Both the position numbers and the translations under genes were made by a program. 64,000 bases of DNA, taken from positions 1 to 64,000 of the forward strand of contig JAUGWO010000123.1 in assembly GCA_049724395.1 (NCBI GenBank). Reading direction: 5' to 3'. The stretch is from Spongospora subterranea f. sp. subterranea. Taxonomy: Eukaryota; Endomyxa: Phytomyxea; Phytomyxea; Plasmodiophorida. How positions within the stretch are numbered: position 1 is the stretch's first letter; each line of letters starts with the position of its first letter. A model generated the notes under the pieces. That model saw nothing but the letters and a program-made list of their open reading frames with translations, was not told where the DNA came from and did not search any database. This document shows positions 21,852 through 33,395 of the stretch, piece by piece.

Positions 21852-24514
21852 TTAGGACGATTGTTGCGATATATTGCATAAACAATAAGGTAAAGCGATT
21901 GACGATCTCGAGCACTTCTCATATTGGCCGAATTCCGTTTCTCTCCTGACCGTGTCCAACTTCCATATCGATCCGATCAGCTCGTACGGGACACCGCCCA
22001 GGTCGTCCGCCGACGAGTCGACCACCAGGAACGACGATTGCGCCAGTACGTGCCCGCGATACTCTAGCGCCACCGTGTACTGGCCCGTCGCCATCCCCAC
22101 GTCCAGCGGCCACAGGATGAACTGCGATCGGGCGGGATCCAGTCGCACATTGGCCCGGCTATAGGCCGACGACAGACTGAACGGACGGAATCGGCGACCG
22201 GATGGCGCCACCGCGTTATCGTAGATGGACAGGGTCGCCATCTGCGACTGCGGCGGTAACGTCCTGGGCGAAGCGCCAGGTCGCGTCTTGAGCAGGGCGT
22301 GGACCGGGGCGCCAATGGCGATGTCGACGATCCTGGTCGGGCCCGTGAATATTCGCTGATCGTCATTCCATCCCTGGCCCAGTTCGATGTCGATCTCCGG
22401 ATCGGGATCGGCGCGTTGCCGTAGAAGATACCCGGTGAAGATCTCGCTCCCGTTCAGCGACGTGCCGCCGCGATTGGTGGCCACCGAATCCGACGTCACC
22501 CACAGGCGGATGGCGATCCGGTCGTCGGACACCATATGGCCATCGTTGACGTCCTGATTGAGCCCTTCGACCTGATACGCCCCCGGCCACGATAATCGCA
22601 CCTGTTCGCACGATGGGCTGATCCGGGCGACCTCGTTCACAAACCAGATAATTCGGTGGACGAACACGCGATACAGCGCCTGGTTCAACTGTCTCCTTAC
22701 CATACACGCGCACGCTTTGTAATCGACATCGTATTCGGGTCCGATGACCGATGAGCAGTTGCGCCATGTCGGGATGCGCTCGGTGAACAGGTTCTGGGCG
22801 TTGGTCGGATCGGGCCCGGCGATCCACGATAGGGTCTTGTAGATATCCTGAGGGAACATCAGCCGATCCTGGTTCGCGACCCCGTTCCGAATTTGCTCGT
22901 CGGCGAGCTGTAATGCGTCGGGGATCGCCATGAACAGGAACGGGAGCTTGTACTCGAATATGCCGATATCGCTGGCCGCGTATGACCCATACCCTATCCC
23001 ATGATCCGACATCAAGACCAGCACCATCTTCGGATCCCGCTCCAGCACGCGCTCGACAAACACCTGATGCAAAGGATAATCAATGGTTGGCGGGGCAACC
23101 AACGCGCCAGAAACGACGAACCGATAAGGGCTTATCGAGGCTGGCTGCACGACGAGCACGAGGCTCATGACCTGTGTTTAATGACGATATTGATAGGAGC
23201 GGAAGATTGTGTTCATTGGAGACAGTGATCATCTGCTCGATTCGGTCGAACTCGATCTCCTCGATCGACGATCGCCCAACGCACAGGGCGTCGATGCCGC
23301 TGTCGGAGTAGAGGTGGCGCGGGTCGAAGGACGCCGCCGTCCGCAGCATCGGGTCGACCAGGGCGTAGAAGGCCCAGTCGGCCAGTACCCTGATCACGGC
23401 CATGATCTCGTCGGCCGTGGCGATTGGCGACACGATGTACTTGATGAGCGACGACGTCCACAATGGCCCGCTCTCGTCCATCAACGACGTCAGGTACCCA
23501 TGGCGCTTGAACACCATGAACAGGTTCTCCTGATCGACATGGCGCTGCACGCGGCTGACGTTGCCCTGATCCATCAGGTCGTGATTGTTGCGGTAAAGGC
23601 GGGACGGGATCCCTGTCAGGGTCGGCACGAAGTTGCCGGCCGTACCGATCCCGCCTGTACTGAATCGGGAGAACGACAGGATCCGATGACGGTGCCGGTT
23701 TTGTTGTTCGTGTTCTAGATCGGGGCCCCCGATCGACTCCAACACCTTGACCGTCTCGGGGAACTGGCGAATGAACTGCGGACGCGACACCGAATCGACC
23801 ATGATCAGAATCACCGATGGGCGATAGGGCAGGTGGCCAACGACCTCGCCCCGGACGCCGGCCGATAACGGCAACGGATCAGGCAAGAACACCCGCATGT
23901 GCATGTCGACCTGATCCAGCTCCAGGCACTTCAGAATGATCTGCTGGTGCTGGCGCGTTAGCTGCAACGACGTCGGGGTGGACAGATTGACGGACGGGCC
24001 AACAGAATGCCCATCCGATATGGTCATGGTCACCAGACCCGGACACGATTCCGATATCTCCAGAATATTAGTGGACCGGTTCATATATGAGAACTGGTGA
24101 GCGCCGTCGCCGCACGTGGACGGCGACGGCCCCGGCGATAAACCCGCCGTACTGCCCCAGACATGTTCGAGACCGGATAACGGGGTGAGGATCTCGGGAT
24201 TGCAGGCCAGATACGGTTTCGGGCTGGTATATGGGGCCAAAAGGCCATTGATGATCGCCCTGGAAACGGAAGGCTGCGTTGGCAGGAGATGGGGACGAGG
24301 GCGACAGTACGGGAAGGGAATCGGAGACGGGGACCTGGAACGATGACGACCTGTTGGACGAGGTGTGATATATGGGGATGACCGAAAGGATCACGGCAAT
24401 GTTGACGATCGCGGCCAGAATCGTGTGCAATGATTGGCGATAGCGACGGGGCGGTTGGGCGACGACAGGATGAGAATCGTATTCCGGATAGAACAGGATC
24501 TCGGTGTAGTCCAT
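21852..24514 (-). CDS. DUF229/sulfatase-like membrane-anchored protein (3 exons)
   Basis: Exons 24335-24514, 23122-24273 and 21852-23063, with GT-AG introns of 61 and 58 nt, give 847 codons in frame. The N-terminus has one hydrophobic segment (TILAAIVNIAVILSVIPIY), suggesting a type II signal anchor. The alkaline-phosphatase/sulfatase fold follows: ILIMVDSVSRPQFIRQFPET is the first metal-binding block of DUF229 proteins, VPTLTGIPS matches the usual F..LTG, and LMSDHGIGYG is the second metal site (DHG). LNTGHEPRARRAASLD is also family-like. The C-terminal 250 residues form a beta-rich extension. The substrate is unknown; these proteins are extracellular or lumenal. The last codons near 21940 lose similarity, so a further 3' intron is possible. 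The gene is GC-rich compared with flanking repeats. Confidence 0.8.
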
Positions 24515-24964
24515 GGCGCGATGGAATCACCAAAGAGGCCCTGCAACTGAACCCCCAACCCCAGCAAAACTGCTGTGTTCCGGACCGGGTTCGGGGGTTC
24601 GGAGCGCGGAAGATATAGATTTATGGGAAGGGCGAGAAATTGGTGGAAAACTGACGCGAATCGGAGGGGAAATTGATACTGTATTTATTTGCGAAGAACG
24701 AGTATTGAGGCGGTGAGATTGTATTACTAGCCAGTGAATAAGATGAAGCATATCGAGGCGTCTTGACCTGAATACAACAACATGAGATATTATCGGTGAT
24801 TGGGCCATAGATGGCGACATCGGTCAACCTGTACAGATAATCTGGCGGTCGTCATTACTCCATCTCACGAACCTGATATCGTTTAGTGGGACCAGGATAT
24901 CACTGACCGGTTCCAGACGCAGCGGGTCCTGGAACTCGTACACCACCACTAAATCATCACGGGT
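24515..24964. other. Intergenic region between the sulfatase-like and WD40 genes
   Basis: This 450-bp stretch contains the upstream region of the sulfatase-like gene (minus strand) and the 3' flank of the WD40 gene (also minus strand). No gene or clear element is visible. Confidence 0.5.
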
Positions 24965-27703
24965 TTAGGAAAACTGGCCAGTTAAACGTTTGTCGGGTGA
25001 TGGTTGACCGTGATTTCTGCCTTGGCCAGCCACCAGAAAACGACCTGTGGACGATATGTCTATGGACGATACCGGTCCGATCGACTCCAGATTGAGGTCG
25101 TAGACCGCCTGGCTGATATCGATATCATATACGATAATGTGCCCATTACCGGTGCTGGTCACGATCTCGTGTTCTCCTGACGACACGATCAACGCACGAA
25201 CAGCAACGGCGGAGAATAGATTTCAACCTGACGGTCTCTGGCACATCTCTAGAAAAGAGCCGTTTCGTATCTGATGTCCGGCCAGAAAGACCTGGCGCTG
25301 ATAGTGGTAGGAGACCTGACGGCGGTCGGCTCCGATGGAGTGGATCACACCGGGCTGGTACGCATCGTAGAGTAGGGATATAACCGGGGACGTGTGCCCA
25401 ACATACTCCACGAGCATGGCCTTGCTGGCCCGGCTCCATATTCGGATGGCGCCTGCAGCACCAGATGGTGAGTGGGCCACTGGTCATAGCCCCTGGTCCA
25501 CACCTGAACTGGAGCCCGATATGGCGACCTGGTCCCCACACGCAGTGATACCAGTGACGGCGCCCCTGACCCCATGGACTATCTCCCAGTCTAACCGTCC
25601 CTCATTGATATGATACAGTCGCACTGACCCATCGTCCCATCCGGTGTACAAGTGCTCACTGGGGGCCGACGCGTGCAGGGCCGGCGGGGCCCATGACACC
25701 ATAGTCCCTGTGCGGTGTCACGTGTCAGTCACTGCTCGCAGATCCTTGGCGCTACTGTACCGGGTACGGGCCCTTGCACCTCTAGGATCACACTACAATC
25801 GCCAATATCGTATAAGATTAGACGACCTGTGGTGGTGATCATGGCCAGGATATGGTTCAATCGGGGAGGAAACGCCATGGAGGCCACAGGCTGCCCGGGG
25901 GAATTCGATATTGTCAACGCATGCAATTGCTGAGCGCTGACCCGCCCATTCAGATATCGGTCCCATGGCGCTATCGTGATCTGACCTATATCGGGAGATG
26001 ACCCCAATATTATTCCCCGATATGATCTCCGACCCGTCCGGGGATATATCAAGGCTGTTGATCTCCCCTTTCATCATGGCCTTAATCACATACTGCCATG
26101 ACTCCCCTGATCCCCTATATCGTGATATCGATCCGTCCCCACTATACCATCATCAACCATCACTTCCTCTCAATCTCCCCAGATCCATTTTACCCTCCAA
26201 AATACATATCCTCTTTATAAATCAGCAGTGAATAAATCCCTATTTTTGCATAGTTCATTCCCAATATGATTCACTCAACAGTTCCCGTTCATTACCTGCC
26301 GAACACACCTGAAAGCTAGTTTTGAACTGCCCATTGACGATATTGTATATTTGCGCATCCCCAACCTGGCACAGTTTAACAACACTCAAGAACCCGATCG
26401 AGTTTCATTTACCTTGGTGCCGCAAATCAGATATTGTCTCGATGGATCCAATGCGCAACACGTATAGGATCTGATTAGGGCGCCACGTCCTGGCATTTCA
26501 CACCTGAAACCCATTGAGTTTTGAAGAGGATACATCAACGACCACAAACGATAACCGTTTGATCTTCATATCGTAGAGCATCGTCTTGATATCGTAGTCG
26601 AACGCGTAAATCTGAACGCCATTCTGAACAAGCGGTACCATGATTTGTTGAATCACACAAGCCCATGGCGATAATTGATGAACAAACCTGAACACATGCG
26701 TACAGAGTGTAGGATGGATGCCGACGAGAGCGTGTTGTCGATGGAGACGTTGAGCCAAAGACCATAGCCGTAATCTGATGACGCGGGGACGCCATTACTA
26801 ATTTCAGTGGTGAGATCTGTGTTCAAGGGAATGAATCAAGGCGGAACTGCACCTAGATCGCCCGATATGATCTCCCATATCGCTAATGTGTTCTTGTCGG
26901 TAAGGCAAACGAGCCATCTCTCGTCCTCCGATATCGACAATATCCGCACGAACTCCCCGTTATATCCTGCTGAATCAATCGGCAACCGGTTGCGATTGAA
27001 GGCGCCTTTGCCTGATACCGAAACGGGACAGTTCAATACGGCGGTTGAGATCCCAAAGACATATCGGCGAATCCGATGCGGACGCCTGATGATGAGAAGC
27101 CATCTCTCCGGTGGCCATCAACTGACCCGACGACGACCTACGCCAACCGGTCAGGCCGAGCGACGGGCGATATGACATGGTTTTACCTACAGGGACATTG
27201 CCGAGATATCGTGACGATGACCGTGAAGGATCGTCTGTTGGGTGGAGTCGGCCATGCTGGCGATAACGATGACTGTTGGGAAAGCGGACGATGGGCGATC
27301 GAGCGGTTATGGCCACAAAAACTATGGGCCCATCCATACCTTGGCCGATTGGGTATATGATCGTATCTGATGATCGGGGATAGTACGACACCGTCGATGG
27401 ATATGCGCCATGATACCCCATCATCGTCAACAGCTGCAAATGACGCCCGGTCGAGGAAATCGCCAGCTTGCCTTCGTCGGTTTCGCCAGCTGGCGAAGCC
27501 CCCTTCGTGCATTGCGGAGCGGATGGCGACAACGGCTCATCGTTTCCGAATACCTGGCGGTGATGGCCAACAGCACCAGCACGAGATCTCCCTGATTTGA
27601 TCCCAGCCCGGTTCATTATCCCCGGCGACAGGTTAGTTTGGCCACAAGTGCAGTCTGTCAAGTGTTGGACTGGAGTTGGCCGCCCATCAGTGACCAGCTG
27701 CAT
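24965..27703 (-). CDS. WD40-repeat protein, probably flagellar (multi-exon)
   Basis: Successive minus-strand exons encode WD40 blades: GYHGAYPSTVSYYPRSSDTI (near 27400) resembles the start of EML/CFAP52-type propellers, ILHGHRHDISAMSL and SPICLWDLNRRIELS follow, then VRILSISEDERWLVCLTDKN with TLAIWE. Further down are MKGEINSLDISPDGSEIISG, ILAMITTTGRLILYDIGD, LYTGWDDGSVRLYHINEGRL, AIRIWSRASKAMLVEYVGHT and IVTSTGNGHIIVYDID. The frames are interrupted by short non-coding pieces consistent with 50-70 nt introns, but I did not fix every splice site. Spans of blades without enzymatic motifs suggest a scaffold. The order resembles ciliary WD proteins (CFAP52, WDR90), but assignment is only by resemblance. 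Start and end are approximate. Confidence 0.6.
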
Positions 27704-28884
27704 GGACCCGGGGTCATCGCTTCATTCACAGGCGATATATATCAAGACCTGCCCTTCCTCTCCCATTTCTCAACGAGCACAGACGAATGTGGAAGTTTCT
27801 CGACTCGGATTTGAATGCGTTTGTCAACTCCGAACAAGTTTGACCCATAGTTGACCCCCACGATCACACACAGAGACACCTCTGCTCTCCTAAACAGTAA
27901 ACCGACACTACTCAACAATTTGCTAACCATGGATTTAAGCTGACTGACATTCAGGCGCTAACCTCCCACCCTCGTCCAAACGATGTGCTCCAGTCATGTC
28001 GCCGGACCACAGGATGACTCCCGATCAAGAAAATGGTATTCGCTCAAGAAGCAGCTCTTCATGCCGTCCAAGCTGAAGAACGCAAACGATCACGAGAAGA
28101 GAGAGAGACAACGCTATCCGCAACTATGATTGGTGACTTATGGAGACATTTGATCGAAAAGGAGGCGTCAAACGACTCCACAGGACGACGACGCGTCCCA
28201 AAACTGTTTCAGGTCGGAAAACATTAACCAAGAAAGGCAGATCAAATCTGTTGAGATAGTATTGATGATTTTATTTGAAATCGGTTAAACCCTCTGGGGG
28301 TTCAACGAGCCTGGATAATACTGGTAAATGAGGAAAGTCATCGGTTCAGCGGCGTGCTGAGCTGCGGGTGATGGACTTCAGCGTTTGGGCCAGGATGGCC
28401 AGGGGTGATCTTGCAGTTGACAGCAGTGAGTGCGGTTGGGTCCACTTCCATCCTTCTTTTGGGGTGTTTTTTTCAGGCCACCTCTGCTGACGACTCCAGG
28501 ACCAATCAAACTGAAACGACCCATTCGAAAAGGGGGAGGGCCAATGCTCTTTGGATGAATTTTTCTAATTGAGAATTATAGCTGACACTACTTGATTGTC
28601 TAACGAGTTCGCCAGAAATTTGCTTGAGAAAACCACCGGTGCGGTCTGCTGTTTCCATAACCAAAACCAAAATGATCGATAAAATGGAGCAATACTTGTT
28701 GTAATTGTAACGGATTTGCAGATTGATTGATCGATCTGGTCGTTTCTGGCTCTCTGGAATATCTCTGGATATTTTCAATCGTGTATTGGATAGTCTGCCG
28801 GTATTTAGGGGGGTGGGCTCCACATCGCCCTCACAAATATCTACTACTCATATCTGCGATTGATACAATGACCATCATCGTGAT
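27704..28884. other. Region between divergent WD40 and lectin-like genes
   Basis: The minus-strand WD40 gene and the plus-strand lectin-like gene point away from each other, so both promoters should lie here. A short charged plus-strand frame (28033-28227, AVQAEERKRSREERET) could be an exon of a small gene, but nothing supports it beyond composition. No other feature is visible. Confidence 0.45.
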
Positions 28885-29872
28885 ATGAAGGAAACCGGGG
28901 CCATTGCAGTCATAATTGTGGTCGCCATATATGGCGTCGTGGCGGGTGGTTTCCCATCGTCGTTCACGTTCCGAGGAAACGAGACGATCCCGATGAGGAT
29001 TTCGTGCGGATCCCCATTGACCACAACAACATTTCCATCTGCCACTCGATCTCGTTTGACGTCGACGAGCGCCTCGATCCCTTCGACCGCTCTATCGCCA
29101 CCGTATTCTCGCGCGTCTTCCAGTTCCGCTCCCGGTTCCTCTCTCGCCCCCTCCGCTTCATTTCGCAGCTCTTTCCAGCTCCTCATTCAGCTCTTCAAGT
29201 TCGTCTTTGAGCCCTTCGATCTTGTCTTTAAGCTCTTGGAGTTCGTATCTCAGCCGTTCCAGTTCTTCTCGTGGTTCCTCTGTCAGTTCCTCAGGCGGCT
29301 CCTCCAGCAGTCCCTCCAGTTGGTCTGGCAGTTTTTCCAGTTCCTCCGACTCTTCCTCTATCCCATCATCATCTGTTCTAACCGATCCCCCCAATTCCTC
29401 CATCGTCATCTCGTCTATCGACCTCGTCTTATACGGTCAGCCCCTATACTCTCCACAACACCATAACTACAGCAATAACCCTCTATGCTATGGCCAATCC
29501 CCTAATATTAAGCCATATATCCAATCCCAGTGCCTATACAAATCGTCATGTTCTATAACGCCATCCGATACCCGATTCCCATTGACGACCTGTTCCACCT
29601 CCGGTCCCCACTATCTCATCGTCCAATTAACCTGCTCATATTCCTCCCCGAAACCCAATCCATTACGGGCCACTCTATCCACCCCATACTCCCCCGTCCG
29701 ATTCTTCGTCATATTCGGCCTCTGCGCCCTCGCCATCGCCCTCGTCTTCCTGGTCATGATCCCTCGCGCCAGGCGGATCGCCAAGAAGACCAGGGCGACC
29801 ATCGACTACAATCATATGATGGTTCATGGCTATGACCCAACGTTACAAGTCTATATCGGACAAGTCATGTGA
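28885..29872 (+). CDS. Type I membrane protein with SUEL/rhamnose-binding-lectin-like domain
   Basis: Exons 28885-29053 and 29124-29872 with a 70-nt GT-AG intron give 305 codons in frame. The N-terminus is a signal peptide (AIAVIIVVAIYGVVAGGF). A Ser/Thr/Pro-rich stalk follows, including a long serine run (29160-29390). The next part, SSIDLVLYGQ, then NPLCYG, SQCLYKSSCSITPSDTRFP and LTTCSTSGPHYLIVQLTCSY, matches the cysteine and tyrosine pattern of the SUEL (Gal_Lectin) domain: YG...C...C...C.gk.sC.v....F..PC..t.KYL.v.Y.C. A membrane segment (FFVIFGLCALAIALVFLVMI) and a short basic tail end the protein. A surface carbohydrate-binding role is likely by family. The intron was chosen because it restores frame between signal peptide and lectin domain. 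It is convergent with the peroxiredoxin gene. Confidence 0.55.
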
Positions 29873-29875
29873 ATG

Positions 29876-30271
29876 TTGGTCCTGACCGCGGGTAACGTGG
29901 GTCGTGTCAGCGCCAGACAATTGAGGGTGTGACGGGCAGAGCGGTGCCGGGTCGGGTAACGTGATCAGGTGCCGGGGACGTGTCGCCACACGAGTCAACC
30001 CGAATCTATCTATAGATAGTGTCTGTTCCAGTATGTAGCTTTAGCTGGCTTAACTGACCGAATTCACATGGCGACAACCAATTCAACTCAATGATCGGCG
30101 GTAAAAGCCGTCAACTCCATCATCATCGTCACGACCAATAAATTCTAGATGGTGATTATCATCTCTTATTCAAAGACCCAGAATTTAAACCATTTCGATT
30201 CGTTTTTTGAGTCAGTTTTGATACAAAACATCGAAATTTTCAATCTATGTGGTAAACGAGGTCCCGCCCCT
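29876..30271. other. Convergent intergenic region, no gene seen
   Basis: Contains the 3' ends of the plus-strand lectin-like gene and the minus-strand peroxiredoxin-glutaredoxin gene. No coding or repeat feature is visible. Confidence 0.5.
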
Positions 30272-31075
30272 CTATGCAGCTGCAGGGAATATATCCTCTC
30301 TTTTGACCAGATCACTGTACCCGCCAATGTGTTGCCCGTTCACGAATATCTGTGGGACCTTGTCCTCGCCGGCCACGCCGCGCAGGGCGCTGGTCTTGAA
30401 GTCCTTCCCCATAACCACTTCCTCGTACTCGAGCTTCTTGTCGTCCAGCCAGCGTTTGGCCTTGAAGCAGATCGGACAGTCGTCCCGCGTGAATATCGTG
30501 ATACTCGGAGGGAGATGGATTTCCCCATCATGAAGATAACGCAGCACAGAATCGGCACTGGAAACCTGTGAAAACCAACAAAATTATTCCTCGAAAAACG
30601 CAATGACAACGAGTGATCTGACGCCATATGGATCTCCACCAATGTCAGGCTCCGCTAAGATCTTGTCGATAATTCCGTCGCGAGCCACCATGGCGTAGCG
30701 ACGGGAACGGTGACCGAACCCCAGATCGGATTTATCCAACAACATGTTCATCGATTTCGTGAACAATCCGTTCCCGTCCGATAGGAACATGAAATCGGGG
30801 TCGTCGATGGCGAACGACGATTGCCACGCTTTCATGACATAGGCGTCGTTCACGCTGATACACACAATCCGGTCGATATCCAGGCCCTTGAACCAGCGAA
30901 ACAGGGTGTGGAATCGGGGGACGTGGAACCCGGTACACGTCGGCGTGAACGCGCCAGGAACGGCGAACACCACAACGGATTTGCCCGCGAATATGTCGCG
31001 GGTCGATAGTTTCACCAATGAGGCATCGCGAACCGAATAGAACGACCCCTGGGGAATTGGCTCGCCTTCCGTCAT
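30272..31075 (-). CDS. Hybrid peroxiredoxin-5/glutaredoxin (2 exons)
   Basis: Exons 30623-31075 and 30272-30565 with a 57-nt GT-AG intron (30566-30622) give 248 codons. The first part is a Prx5-type peroxiredoxin: VFAVPGAFTPTCTGFHVP holds the peroxidatic cysteine, followed by VNDAYVMKAWQ and FLSDGNGLFTKSM. The second is a dithiol glutaredoxin: ITIFTRDDCPICFKAKRWL has the CPIC active site, and KVPQIFVNGQHIGGYSDL is the glutathione-binding region. The splice joins GGDPYG to VSSADSVLRYL, as in bacterial hybrids (GDPF.VSDADTML). The glutaredoxin module would reduce the peroxiredoxin with glutathione, making a self-contained GSH peroxidase that removes hydrogen peroxide and organic peroxides. Such fusions are best known from bacteria such as Haemophilus. 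No targeting peptide is obvious. Confidence 0.9.
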
Positions 31076-31204
31076 CAGATGAACGGAAATGAATGAATTA
31101 CTTTCCGGGGACCGGAGGACGGGCGAAAAAACGCGATGAATTGGGGAAAAAACTGAAACGGCGTTGAATTGTTGGAGGAAAATGGATTATATTAGGAGCT
31201 TATG

Positions 31205-32850
31205 TTAGGGAGATGATGATGAAGGAATCCTGATCATCGTGATGAGGTAGCGGTGTAGGCCGGCGGCGCAGACTTGCTGCGACATTGCGATCGGGCGAAG
31301 ATCAGGATGGGCCGGCAAATTCGACTCGTGGAAATCGGCGCCGGCCGGCAGCAGATAGACGAGACGAGCGCCTGACAGGACGGGGGATTCAGCGATCGAC
31401 AAACGTGAGACGAGAGATAAAACGACGATTTCTTTCACCTATACGAAGATGGCGAGCGGAGAACGCCAGTAGATCGGTCATGACGTCGTCAACAGGATAC
31501 GCACGGGTCGGAGGATGATGGCTGTTCCAACTGAAAAAAAACATAGGTCGGCCGTGGCGTTGTCACAACGGAAACATTTCCCCCAGATCCTACAATTGGG
31601 CGTCGACCGTCTTCCCGCTGACCCGTTCCCGGTCCGATCCGCTCCTTCTCGCTCTGCGAGAACAAACAGTCAGGTCGCCGTCGATCGTGGGCAGGAACCC
31701 GCAGATCTTACCCGGCGCGAATACCATATGGAGGATCGGTCACGATCCCGTCTAGTTGCATCGATCCCCTCCAAACCTGAATTCAGAAAGCCGATGGGCG
31801 TTTTCTTCCGAGACATTCACGGAAACCGTTCAGACCGGAATGGAAATATCAGCGCGGACGATGTCGCCACGAGGCAGATGGTATTGCGAGAAATTCGACC
31901 TGATAGCGATGAACGATCGGGATCGAAAAAAGGATCTGAGAAAAAAAGTACCGGTAATTGACGCCGCCTTTCCCATGGACCACATTCCAGTCGATGTCGT
32001 TGCCGAATACGACGGCGCCGAACGCGGCGCAGGCGATGAGGAGCGAGCCGGTGCCGGCGAACGGGTCCATAATCAACGACGCGGCCGTCGCCTGGACCTG
32101 GTTGGCCATGAGCTGGGCCAGCTGCGCGTCGGTCGATGTGGGCCCGATGTAGACGCGCGTCTTCAGCGAATATTCCAGCGAATGGGGACGAATCGACAAC
32201 AGACGCGCGAAGAAGCATCGCCTCAAACCGCGCTCGCGATCGCCATCGTCAAATCCTGTGGCACGTTTGAACAGAACAAACGCGGTTGAAAATCAGGAGA
32301 TTTCACCGTAATCGCAGTAAATCGTGAACTGAATATCGGGATCGCGTAATCTGATCGGATTGGGGAAGTTGAGGGATTTCATGAAATCGCCAACGATCAG
32401 GCGCGATTCCGATTCAGGGAGTTTCTTGCCGAAGGTTTTGAATCGGATGCAGAGGGATTGGTTCGGGGCCGGTGACGACGACGGGGTCCGAGCGAGGAAC
32501 GCGACGGCCTCGTCGAGGAGATGGCGATACGATATCGTCGACGACGCCCATAATCGCGATATGTTCTCGATCAGGACCGCCCTGGCGCAGATCGATTGGC
32601 AGACGCCGTCGTCGGGCAACGACACGACCAGATATGGACAGTCCTGAATATACGGGGGGTCAGACGCGATGTGTTGTCGGCGATTGGATTCCGCGACCTG
32701 ATCGAGTTGATCTGGGAGTTGAACGGTGTCGATATCGAACAGATTGAACAGCGATTTCACTTCCTGTAGGCGGAAATCGCCATAGTGTTTGATATCGGGC
32801 GTCGCCAACCAGATGATGTACAAGGGACGATCGTCATCGCAGGACGGCAT
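31205..32850 (-). CDS. TRMT11: tRNA (guanine10-N2)-methyltransferase catalytic subunit TRM11 (7 exons)
   Basis: Exons 32307-32850, 31952-32255, 31836-31899, 31712-31776, 31594-31653, 31439-31530 and 31205-31371 join in frame to 431 codons across six GT-AG introns of 51-67 nt. YIIWLATPDIKHYGDFRLQE is the N-terminal THUMP-region start. LKTRVYIGPTSTDAQLAQLM and IMDPFAGTGSLLIACAAFGA give the SAM-binding motif I, and NDIDWNVVHGKG the next acidic loop. TDPPYGIRAGARRSG is the catalytic DPPY motif, followed by YPVDDVMTDLLAFSARHL, then GARLVYLLPAG and LITMIRI. The enzyme acts with TRM112 to methylate G10 of cytosolic tRNAs. I chose the ATG at 32850; an in-frame ATG at 32949 would add 33 residues unlike the family. 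It precedes the peroxiredoxin gene by 130 bp on the same strand. Confidence 0.93.
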
Positions 32851-32950
32851 TGATCGCCCCCCTTCAATTTTCAGATTTCGCCCACAGGCCCAAGTTGGGC
32901 GCGACCAGCTCACGGACTCCGTCGCGGACAATTGCACACTCATCGCCAAC

Positions 32951-33395
32951 GGAATGTGATCCGGAGAACAACTTGGCTTGGTGTGGTTTATCAGAACTGC
33001 GATATCAACTTAAGAGCAAATGACTTCCAGAACCAATCCGTTTTCAGTTTGATGTTCTAAACTTGATCATAAAATTGGAAATTGATTTTTCCAAGTAACG
33101 AATTTTCATTTTAATTCCCTAAATACGACAGGAAAACAAAAACAATGATTCGCAACGATGAGGGTCGACGCTCTTTAAAACCTGATCAAGTGGGTTCAAC
33201 GACGAGAGGGTGTTGATGGAATATCCACAAAACCTGTGGGATTGTACGGATTTTGAACGGTTGAAATCGCAAATCAGGGATTAAACCAGAGATAGAGAGA
33301 GATAATCTCATCGATATATTCTGTGCGATCAAACGACAATTTCTGTGATGTTTCTACAGTAATTGTAATATCGTTTACGAAAGTTGGTGTGTGTA
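32951..33395. other. Intergenic region between TRM11 and CCT7
   Basis: AT-rich relative to the flanking genes; contains the TRM11 promoter side and the CCT7 3' flank. No gene seen. Confidence 0.5.

Noticed and set aside
26975-27703. Single 242-codon minus frame taken as one protein
   Set aside because: Only parts resemble WD40 blades; the reading switches frame within, so it is treated as several exons of the WD40 gene.
29158-29409. Minus-strand 83-residue acidic coiled-coil frame
   Set aside because: It is the reverse reading of the serine-rich stalk of the lectin-like gene; no splice-linked neighbours support it.
30149-30571. Plus-strand 140-codon frame
   Set aside because: Antisense shadow of the glutaredoxin exon; no known domain.
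30584-30622. Stop codon between peroxiredoxin and glutaredoxin read as stop-codon reassignment or a 24-nt micro-intron
   Set aside because: A normal 57-nt GT-AG intron (30566-30622) joins the domains at the conserved linker.
32851-32949. Upstream ATG at 32949 as the TRM11 start
   Set aside because: The extra 33 residues have no counterpart in the family; the ATG at 32850 fits the usual N-terminus.
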